Assembly: GCA_947475795.1 (NCBI GenBank)
Contig: CANJOX010000169.1
Location: forward strand, 1-6,870
Length of the DNA: 6,870 bases
Reading direction: 5' to 3'
Source of the DNA: Gemmatimonadota bacterium
GTDB lineage: Bacteria; Gemmatimonadota; Gemmatimonadetes; Gemmatimonadales; Gemmatimonadaceae
This document shows positions 1 through 5,645 of the stretch, piece after piece; the first letter of the stretch is position 1; each line of letters opens with the position of its first letter. A program made the position numbers and the translations under genes. The notes beneath the pieces were generated by a model that had not been told where the DNA came from, did not search any database, and saw nothing but the letters and a program-made list of their open reading frames with translations.

Positions 1-845
1 AGCAGCACCATCGGTGTCCCCTCGGTGCGCGACGTGAGCGCGAGCACATCGAAGGCGGCCAGGTAGCGACTCGCTTGCGCGCGCAGGCCGGTGAAGTGCA
101 CGCGGTGCGCGATGCCGTGGCGCTGCGCCTGCTGCACCTGGGATTCCCGCAGCGGTCCGTCGCCCACGATCACGCCGTGCACCCGGTCGCCCGCCAGCGC
201 GAGCGCCTGCAGAAATACGTCGGGGCCTTTCTCGTGGGAGAGGCGCCCCACCCATCCTACGAGCACGGCGTCGGCGGGCAGGCCAAGCGCCACGCGTGCG
301 GCATCGCGGGGCAGCGCCGACGGATCGGGTGCCACCGCGTTGCGCAGGAGATGCGTCGTGGCCGCGCCGCCGGCGCGCGCCAAGCGCGCCGCGATCGGCG
401 CGGACACGGCGATCGCGGCGTCGGCCCGCACGGCGGCCCGGACCTGCAGCCACTCGTACAGACGCCCGCGCCAGCTCCCGCCCACGAAGCCGTGCAGCGT
501 GGTCACATGCGCGCGCCCCAAGGCCCGCGCGACACCGCCGTGGATTACGTCGGGACGATAACCATGCGTGTGCAGTACGTCGATTTGGTGCGCCCGCATC
601 AGCTGCGCCACGGCCTCTCGCTCGGCGCGATACGCGCGCGTGCCCACCACGATGCCGTGTACCGGGACCCCCGCACCTTCCAATGCCGTCACGAACGGAT
701 GCTCCGCGGCGTGCGCGGGGTCGAGGACCGCCGCCACCTGCGCATCGTGACCGCGGGCGCGGAGCCCCGTGGTGAGCTGTAGCACCACCGACTCCAGCCC
801 GCCCGCCCGGGCGGGCGCCACCACGTGTAGCACCCTACAGGTCAC
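1..845 (-). CDS. GT4-family glycosyltransferase, 3' end cut by window edge
   Basis: Probably transfers a sugar from a nucleotide-sugar donor to a lipid-linked EPS intermediate at the cytoplasmic face of the inner membrane; donor and acceptor cannot be read. The minus-strand frame is open from GTG 845 to base 1 (281 complete codons). I chose GTG 845-843 because it overlaps the TGA of the upstream GT2 gene (GTGA, 4 bases) and places the first beta strand (RVLHVVAPARAGGLES) at the N-terminus; GTG 833 is an alternative. Visible GT-B features: glycine-rich GGLE loop at residues 15-18, HTHGY at 92-96, TLHGF at 116-120, VSAP at 147-150, start of the C-terminal Rossmann domain with GWVGRLSHEKGPD (donor phosphate residues R201 and K206), and TSRTEGTP near 271-278, the first glutamate (E275) of the EX7E motif. 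The second glutamate would be the first codon beyond the edge. About 90-110 residues are missing. It is the last visible gene of the ATP-grasp/GT2/GT4 operon. Family call is firm; specificity is unknown. Confidence 0.9.
   Translation of the reverse strand, partial: MTCRVLHVVAPARAGGLESVVLQLTTGLRARGHDAQVAAVLDPAHAAEHPFVTALEGAGVPVHGIVVGTRAYRAEREAVAQLMRAHQIDVLHTHGYRPDVIHGGVARALGRAHVTTLHGFVGGSWRGRLYEWLQVRAAVRADAAIAVSAPIAARLARAGGAATTHLLRNAVAPDPSALPRDAARVALGLPADAVLVGWVGRLSHEKGPDVFLQALALAGDRVHGVIVGDGPLRESQVQQAQRHGIAHRVHFTGLRAQASRYLAAFDVLALTSRTEGTPMVL
800..817. repeat. 18-bp perfect GC-only palindrome
   Basis: CGCCCGCCCGGGCGGGCG is its own reverse complement. It lies inside the 5' part of the left-edge GT4 gene, 28 to 45 bases after the first base of the start codon, and encodes the APARAGG stretch leading into the glycine-rich loop. 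In mRNA it could fold into a strong but nearly loop-free hairpin close to the start. It may simply follow from GC-rich codons for Ala, Pro, Arg and Gly. Confidence 0.5.
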
Positions 846-2017
846 GCCGACACCGGGCGTTGCGTCGGCTCCCACATCGCGCTCTTCTCGTTGCGCAGCA
901 AATGCCACCATGCCATCCAGCCGGCCACGATGCTGATGAACACGTAGCCGGGCAGTGCGATGAGTCGTGGCAGTCGGCGGTTGTCGGGCCAGACGATCAC
1001 GAGCCGTGCTACCACGAGCCCGATGAGCATGCCGATGGTGAGCAGCAGCGTCCACGGTGCGGTGCGCAGTAGCAGCAGCGGGCCCACGAGCCAGCCGAGC
1101 AGCGACGGGAAGAGCAGCCATCGCACGAGCTTGTGCGACACCATCATGAAGGCGTAGCTGCCGTAGCGGAACGGGTTCATCATGCCGCGCAGATACACCA
1201 GCGTATCGAGTCCGCGCCCCATGGTGCGGCTCTTGCGGCGAAGCTCAGCCTTGAGCGTGGGCGTGCGCGGCACCAGACAGGTGGCGTCGTCCACCGACAC
1301 GGCACGGTACCCATGCGCGCGCGCCACACTGGCTGCCGCAAAATCGCGCGCGAGCTCGGTGGGCAGCTGGACCTGCTGCAAATGACGGCGATTGGCGTAG
1401 AAGCAGCCACTGGCCCCGACAATGCTGTGCACCCGGGTTTCGAGATGCCGCAGCGTCATCTCCAGCCCCACGTACGACGACTCGGCTTTGTTCCCCTCAC
1501 GCGCTTCGTCGCCGATGCTGATGTCGCGTCCCGAGGCCAGCCCCACGGCGGGGTCGAGGAGCGCGCGCACGAGCGGTTTGAGCGAATCGCGCGGAATGAG
1601 GATGGAGGCATCGATCGACACCACGATGTCGCCGCGCAGCATCGCACCCGCGGCGTTCTCGCCGGCTGGTTTGCCGCTACGCTCGGGCATCCGCAACAGG
1701 CGCACGCGCGGATCGCCATACTGCAGCACGAGGTCGTCGGTGCCGTCGCTGGACGCATCGGACACCACGAGCACGTTGAGACGGTCGGCCGGATAGTCGG
1801 TGGCCAGGGCATGCTCGAGCGTGGGGCGGAGTCGGCGGGCCTCGTTGTATGCCACGATCAGAATGGTGAGCTCCGGCCATTCCGCGGGGGCGGGCGGGAG
1901 CGTGTACGCAGGGCGTCGCCGCGACCAGAGCCACACCACGCCGGGGTACCCGATGAAGGCGTAGCCGCCCAGCACCAGCGGGGCCGCGATCAGCACCCAC
2001 CCAAGAATCTCCAGCAC
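842..2017 (-). CDS. Membrane-anchored GT2-family glycosyltransferase
   Basis: A 391-residue processive-type or EPS-type family 2 glycosyltransferase, expected to act at the inner membrane with its catalytic domain in the cytoplasm. An N-terminal membrane segment (about 5-31) is followed by a GT-A domain: TILIVAYNEA at 51-60, SDASSDGTDD at 86-95 (nucleotide binding), SIDAS at 134-138 in the place of the DxD metal motif, and ARDF at 223-226, where D225 would be the catalytic base (the usual motif is ED or DD). RRKSRTMGRG at 260-269 sits where related enzymes carry a basic or QxxRW-like motif. Three hydrophobic segments follow at about 297-317, 323-343 and 353-373, and the tail ends WEPTQRP. The GTG start at 2017 directly abuts the TGA of the ATP-grasp gene, with only a weak G-run (2028-2024) upstream, suggesting translational coupling. 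Its own stop overlaps the GT4 start. Synthase versus single-sugar transferase cannot be decided from sequence alone. Confidence 0.92.
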   Translation of the reverse strand: MLEILGWVLIAAPLVLGGYAFIGYPGVVWLWSRRRPAYTLPPAPAEWPELTILIVAYNEARRLRPTLEHALATDYPADRLNVLVVSDASSDGTDDLVLQYGDPRVRLLRMPERSGKPAGENAAGAMLRGDIVVSIDASILIPRDSLKPLVRALLDPAVGLASGRDISIGDEAREGNKAESSYVGLEMTLRHLETRVHSIVGASGCFYANRRHLQQVQLPTELARDFAAASVARAHGYRAVSVDDATCLVPRTPTLKAELRRKSRTMGRGLDTLVYLRGMMNPFRYGSYAFMMVSHKLVRWLLFPSLLGWLVGPLLLLRTAPWTLLLTIGMLIGLVVARLVIVWPDNRRLPRLIALPGYVFISIVAGWMAWWHLLRNEKSAMWEPTQRPVSA

Positions 2018-3193
2018 TCAGCGCCCCCGGATCCAACGTGAAAGTTCGGCGACAAACGGCATCGGATCGCTCCACCGGAACACCTCGGGGCGATCGCGCC
2101 AGCGGTGATCGGCGAGGGCGCGGAGCGCGGCCAGCGCGCCCACCGCCATGGTGTCGGGTGCATGCAACTGCGCGCGCGTGCGCCGCAGCAACGCCAGCGC
2201 GTGGTCCAGCTCCCCCAGCTCCCACACCGTGCGGGTGCCCACGGCCACCTGCTGTGGCGGCGTGATCGACTCGCCAAGGGCGAGTTGCACCAGCGCCACG
2301 GGAAAGTCCACACCGGCGTCGATGGCCAACTGCAGCGACCCCCAGAGGCGCGCATTGATTTCCATGAGCACGTACTCGCCGGTGCGCGCGTCCTGCTTGA
2401 ATTCGATCATGGCGGGGCCGCTGTAGGCTAGGGCGTCGAGCAGCTGCTCGCACTGCGCCAGCAGCGTCGGCGGCGGGGCGATAGCTTCACGGTACGTGCT
2501 CACCCCCCCGGCAGGCGGTTTTTCCCGCAGGCGGCGGTGCGCGAAGCGCAGCTGCGTCACCCCATCCGACCGGAGCAGGAACACACCGACACCGTCACCC
2601 ATGGTGCGCTCCTGCACGAGCAGCGGATACGCCTCCTCGGGGTACGACGCCAGCACCGATTCCAGCTGCGCCGCATCGGGTACGAACCGGACGCCCAGCG
2701 CGCGGGATTGTCCGTGGACCTCGACCACCGAGCGCGCGGGCTTGACCACGACGGCGCCGGCCGGATACGGCGCGACGTCGGGCTCGACTGCCCGGGCGCT
2801 CAGCACCGTTTGCCGCGGCACGCGGATGCCGCAGTGCGCGGCGGTTTCGAGCAGTGCTTCTTTGTCGCTCGCTCTGGCGTATGCCAGTGCGGTGGGACCG
2901 GCCACGGTGGCCCCGACCGGTGCTCCCAGGAGCGCGCGTGACGCCGCGTCGGTCACCGGCACGACCACATGGACCCCTTCAAGACGGACCACCTCAGCCA
3001 CCGCGGCACACAACCGCGGCGCGTTGGCCGCATCATCCGGGTGCAACGGGTAGTGCCGCTGCACCGCGCGCGACGCTCCGGCCAGACCACGCGACACTCC
3101 GAGCGTGACCACGCGCCAGCCGTGCCGGCCGAGCGATCGGGCGGCGGCCAGCGCCGCGCGCTGCTCGGGGTCGGTCAGGAGAATCGTCGGCAC
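2018..3193 (-). CDS. ATP-grasp ligase (carboxylate-amine ligase type)
   Basis: Predicted cytoplasmic ATP-dependent ligase that activates a carboxylate as acyl phosphate and joins it to an amine or similar nucleophile; the substrate is unknown. From GTG 3193 it has 391 residues. The N-terminal pre-ATP-grasp alpha/beta domain starts PTILLTDPEQ and includes VVVPVTDAASR at 77-87. ASDKEALLETAAHCGIRVP (109-126) is the usual entry to the ATP-grasp fold. VVVKPAR (148-154) supplies K151, and LLVQERTMGDGVGVFLL (191-207) the second nucleotide segment with its glycine loop. Metal ligands are expected at E264 (MIEFK) and E278/N280 (LMEINARLWGS). About 80 C-terminal residues look helical. The open frame extends to 3439, but that part is low-complexity and lies over the opposite-strand aminotransferase, so GTG 3193, two residues before the first beta strand, is the best start; GTG 3259 is an alternative. 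Neither has a clear Shine-Dalgarno sequence. It heads the operon with the GT2 and GT4 genes, suggesting a role in modifying an EPS building block (inference). Confidence 0.87.
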   Translation of the reverse strand: MPTILLTDPEQRAALAAARSLGRHGWRVVTLGVSRGLAGASRAVQRHYPLHPDDAANAPRLCAAVAEVVRLEGVHVVVPVTDAASRALLGAPVGATVAGPTALAYARASDKEALLETAAHCGIRVPRQTVLSARAVEPDVAPYPAGAVVVKPARSVVEVHGQSRALGVRFVPDAAQLESVLASYPEEAYPLLVQERTMGDGVGVFLLRSDGVTQLRFAHRRLREKPPAGGVSTYREAIAPPPTLLAQCEQLLDALAYSGPAMIEFKQDARTGEYVLMEINARLWGSLQLAIDAGVDFPVALVQLALGESITPPQQVAVGTRTVWELGELDHALALLRRTRAQLHAPDTMAVGALAALRALADHRWRDRPEVFRWSDPMPFVAELSRWIRGR

Positions 3194-3208
3194 GGGCGGC
3201 GAAGAGGG

Positions 3209-3236
3209 TTGGCAGAATGCATTTGCAACATACTGT
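3209..3236 (+). promoter_or_regulatory. Possible promoter for the aminotransferase gene
   Basis: The divergent gap between the ATP-grasp and aminotransferase starts (3194-3352) contains an A/T-rich patch: 16 of 26 bases from 3215 to 3240 are A or T in otherwise very GC-rich DNA. On the plus strand TTGGCA (3209-3214) lies 16 bases before TACTGT (3231-3236), a good -35 (5 of 6) with a poor -10 (3 of 6). On the minus strand TATGTT (3232-3227) could serve as a -10 for the ATP-grasp operon, but no -35 is evident. The same patch holds TGCA twice (3218-3221, 3224-3227) and the palindrome TGTACA (3234-3239), which could be regulator contacts or chance. Position and composition support a promoter region; the exact boxes are tentative. 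Confidence 0.3.
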
Positions 3237-3352
3237 ACACCGGGAGTGACGCGCTCCACGCGGAGGCGGCAACGGGCTCCGGTGCCGCTGCGTGGTCCGT
3301 CACGCCACCCCCGCGACTTTCTACCGAACCCGACCGCTACCCGCCGCTTCCG

Positions 3353-4549
3353 TTGCTCCGTCGCATCCCTCCTGTATATGCCGCTGTGCGCTCCCCGGCG
3401 CTCTGGCGTGCGGCCGGCCGTCATCTCGTGGCGCCGCACGCCGCTTCGGCACGGGACGCGGCGGTGCGCGAGGCGGCGGTGCAGCGTCTGTCACGGTTGT
3501 ATCCCCACCGCGACATCCTGCTCACCGACAGCGGCACGTCGGCGCTCCTGCTCGCGTTGCGCCTTACGCGTCCCGATTTCGGGCATACCCCGAAGGTGGC
3601 GTTGCCCGCGTACGCCTGCCCCGACGTGGGGGCGGCGGCGGTGGCGGCAGGGTACACGATCATGCTGTACGACACGGATCCGGCCACGCTGCAGCCGGAT
3701 CTAGCGTCGGTACGCCGCTGCCTCGAGGCGGGGTGTCTTCACGTGGTGGCGGTGCACCTGTTCGGCTGGTTGGTGGATGTGCCCGCCATCGTTGCGCTCG
3801 CGGCACTATTCGGCGCGCGGGTGATCGAGGACGCGGCGCAGCATGCGGGAGCGACCTGGGGCGGCGTGCGCGGCGGCGCGCTGGCCGACTGGTCCGTGCT
3901 TAGTTTCGGCCGCGGCAAGGGGATCAACGCGGGCGGCGGCGGGGCACTGCTGGCCCCGCTCGGCGCGGCTGCGACCACGCGGGTCGCGCTGACCACGTCA
4001 CGGCGCGCGGCGTCCGCGGTGGTTCTGGGCACGACGATCGCCACGGAGTTGCTCTCCTCGCCGTGGATGTATTGGCTGCCCCAGGCGGTCCCCGCGCTGC
4101 GTCTGGGGGAGACGGTCTATCACGCGGCGCGACCTCCAGGTGCCATCACGCTGACCTCCGCGGTGCTGTTGCCCGACGCACTGGAGCACGAGGCGGACGC
4201 ACTGCAGACGCGACGGGGCGCGGAGCATCACTACCGATCGGCGCTGGGCGAGCGGACCGAGCTGCTGTTCGACGCGCCGGATGGTGCGATGCAATCGGGG
4301 GCGCTGCGGTTTCCTGTCCGCCTGCCGGTGGGCGTGGGAGCGACGCTTGGCCGCTGGGGCGTGGCCCGGTCGTATCCCCGTACTCTCGCGGAGTATCCCG
4401 AGCTGGTGGGGCACCTGCACGCCAGCGCGCGTGCCTGCCCCGGTGCGCAGCTGCTGGCCGAGTGCCTGCACACCCTGCCCACGCACGCCGGGGCGCGCGC
4501 GGACGATCGCGAGGCACTGGTACAGCGGTTGCGAACGCTTACCCGTTAG
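3353..4549 (+). CDS. DegT/DnrJ/EryC1/StrS-family PLP aminotransferase
   Basis: Predicted PLP-dependent aminotransferase of the sugar aminotransferase superfamily, which usually moves an amino group from glutamate to a keto-sugar nucleotide; the substrate here is not known. From TTG 3353 it has 398 residues, a usual length. Motifs in order: LTDSGTSALLLALRL (57-71), the PLP phosphate-binding segment; VALPAYACPDVG (82-93); HLFGWLVDVP (135-144); VIEDAAQHAG (157-166), where D160 should contact the PLP ring nitrogen; and SFGRGKGINAGGGGALL (184-200), with K189 as the Schiff-base lysine. All key residues are present. The start is uncertain: the conserved-looking N-terminus (LRRIPPVYAAV) must be included, and TTG 3353 is the only ATG/GTG/TTG codon in frame between 3212 and GTG 3386, which would cut that region off. 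No Shine-Dalgarno precedes TTG 3353. The frame stays open upstream to ATG 2969, but that part lies antisense to the ATP-grasp gene. It is the only plus-strand gene, and its last 11 bases overlap the convergent GT4 gene. Confidence 0.9.
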   Translation: MLRRIPPVYAAVRSPALWRAAGRHLVAPHAASARDAAVREAAVQRLSRLYPHRDILLTDSGTSALLLALRLTRPDFGHTPKVALPAYACPDVGAAAVAAGYTIMLYDTDPATLQPDLASVRRCLEAGCLHVVAVHLFGWLVDVPAIVALAALFGARVIEDAAQHAGATWGGVRGGALADWSVLSFGRGKGINAGGGGALLAPLGAAATTRVALTTSRRAASAVVLGTTIATELLSSPWMYWLPQAVPALRLGETVYHAARPPGAITLTSAVLLPDALEHEADALQTRRGAEHHYRSALGERTELLFDAPDGAMQSGALRFPVRLPVGVGATLGRWGVARSYPRTLAEYPELVGHLHASARACPGAQLLAECLHTLPTHAGARADDREALVQRLRTLTR

Positions 4550-5633
4550 CGAGCAATTCCCCGTACAGCTGCTCGTAGGCCGTCACCATACCTGACATCG
4601 CGTAGCGCGACGCGGCGTCGGTCTGCGCCGACAACCGACATTGCATGGCGAGCGTGCGATCCTGCAGCATCCGCAGCACCGCGGCCGCCAGCGCGACGGG
4701 ATCGCCCACCGGCGTGAGCAGTCCCGTTTCGCCATCACGCAGAATTTCCTGCGGCCCGCCGCTGCGGGTGGCCACGACCGGAACCCCCGCCAGCATTGCC
4801 TCGATCGTCGTCAGTGAAAATCCCTCGCGCGATGACGACAGGACGTAGCAGTCTGCCCGGGCTAGCAGGGGAGCCGGGTCGGCGAGAAATCCGTGGAACG
4901 TGACGTGGGACTCCAACTGTCGCGCTGCAACGTGTGCCTTGAGTGCAACGAACAGGCCGTCGCGATCAGGCTCGCCGGCGATATCGAGATGCACATCGGG
5001 AAACGTGGCCCGGATGATGCCCAGGGCCTCGATCAGGGTGGGGTAGTCCTTGGGCTGACGGATATTGCCGACGGCCACGAGACGGGGGGCCGTTAACGCG
5101 TCGGATGCGTCGTCGACCCGTGCGCGGAATTGCCGCTCGATGCCATTGGGAATCACCCGCAGTTTCGCGTCGGGCAGCCGCAACGCACCGCGAAGATCCT
5201 GCTGGAGGGACGCGGAGACCGTCACGGCGCACGTGATGGCGTGCGCAAAGACGCGTTGCTTGACCCACGCCTTGAGCCCATGTCGCGCCACGTCCACTTG
5301 GCCATGCAGGGTGGCCACGCAGGGAACGCCTTCCAGTCGCGCGGCGATGGCCGCGTACAGGGCACCGTCGAACAGATGCGCGTGCACCAGCTCAATGCGC
5401 TGCTGTCGAAGTGTCTGGCGCATCCGTGACAACAGCGCGAGGTCCAGCGCCCCCCGGTTTTCGATGAGTGAGGCGGGCAACGCGCGGCGTGTCATCTCGT
5501 GCGGCAGCCACGACCCCTCGCCCGTCATGCAGGTCACCGTATGGCCCCGCTTCACGAGGCTGTCCGCCAGACCGGCGAAAATCGTTTCGGCGCCCCCGGG
5601 GCCGCCCGTCTCGATGATCTGCAGGATCCTCAC
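4539..5633 (-). CDS. GT4-family glycosyltransferase, complete
   Basis: A 364-residue retaining GT-B glycosyltransferase, expected to add one sugar during EPS repeat-unit assembly at the cytoplasmic membrane face. Motifs: VRILQIIETGGPGGAE at the N-terminus (glycine-rich acceptor-side loop 10-16); HAHLFDG at 84-90; TLHGQVD at 108-114; VSASLQQDL at 139-147; VIPNGIE at 160-166; LVAVGNIRQPKDYPTLIEAL at 185-204, with R192 and K195 as donor phosphate contacts; HVTFHGFL at 243-250; and the complete EX7E motif E270-E278 (EGFSLTTIE) followed by AGVPVVATRSGGPQEIL. GTG 5633 is preferred over the longer open frame to 5738 because it starts right at the first beta strand and has a good ribosome binding site. 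It lies 10 bases after the exosortase stop and is probably cotranscribed with it. It differs clearly from the partial GT4 at the left edge, so it is not a recent duplicate. Family call very firm; sugar specificity unknown. Confidence 0.94.
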   Translation of the reverse strand: MRILQIIETGGPGGAETIFAGLADSLVKRGHTVTCMTGEGSWLPHEMTRRALPASLIENRGALDLALLSRMRQTLRQQRIELVHAHLFDGALYAAIAARLEGVPCVATLHGQVDVARHGLKAWVKQRVFAHAITCAVTVSASLQQDLRGALRLPDAKLRVIPNGIERQFRARVDDASDALTAPRLVAVGNIRQPKDYPTLIEALGIIRATFPDVHLDIAGEPDRDGLFVALKAHVAARQLESHVTFHGFLADPAPLLARADCYVLSSSREGFSLTTIEAMLAGVPVVATRSGGPQEILRDGETGLLTPVGDPVALAAAVLRMLQDRTLAMQCRLSAQTDAASRYAMSGMVTAYEQLYGELLANG

Positions 5634-5640
5634 GGGCGTG

Positions 5641-5645
5641 ACCTC
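5641..5645 (-). promoter_or_regulatory. Ribosome binding site deciding the GT4 start
   Basis: On the minus strand GAGGT lies 7 bases before GTG 5633 and overlaps the TGA stop of the exosortase gene (5646-5644). It is the clearest Shine-Dalgarno sequence seen in the window. It fixes the start of the downstream glycosyltransferase and points to translational coupling between the two genes. Confidence 0.6.

Noticed and set aside
75..782. 235-codon plus-strand open frame.
   Set aside because: It lies antisense to the GT4 gene, is rich in Arg/Ala/His as expected of shadow frames in GC-rich DNA, and shows no family motifs.
1133..2041. 302-codon plus-strand open frame.
   Set aside because: It is antisense to the GT2 gene, which has clear motifs throughout; its own translation is low-complexity His/Arg/Gly-rich sequence.
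1677..2453. 258-codon minus-strand open frame bridging the ATP-grasp and GT2 genes.
   Set aside because: It is in another frame of the same strand across two well-supported genes and has Arg/Ala/Gly-rich shadow composition.
3210..3227. Sigma-54-like promoter TGGCA...TTGCA, tempting because exosortase loci can be sigma-54 controlled.
   Set aside because: The GG and GC dinucleotides are 12 bases apart rather than the required 10, so the fit fails.
2969..3352. Upstream extension of the aminotransferase frame to ATG 2969.
   Set aside because: Most of it is antisense to the ATP-grasp gene and its composition is shadow-like, unlike the conserved part from about 3353.
3194..3439. Upstream extension of the ATP-grasp frame to ATG 3439.
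   Set aside because: The added residues are Arg-rich, match no domain and overlap the divergent aminotransferase; the ATP-grasp fold begins at GTG 3193.
4536..4551. Inverted repeat between the convergent stops as a terminator.
   Set aside because: Only a 4-bp uninterrupted stem with an 8-base loop and no T run on either strand.
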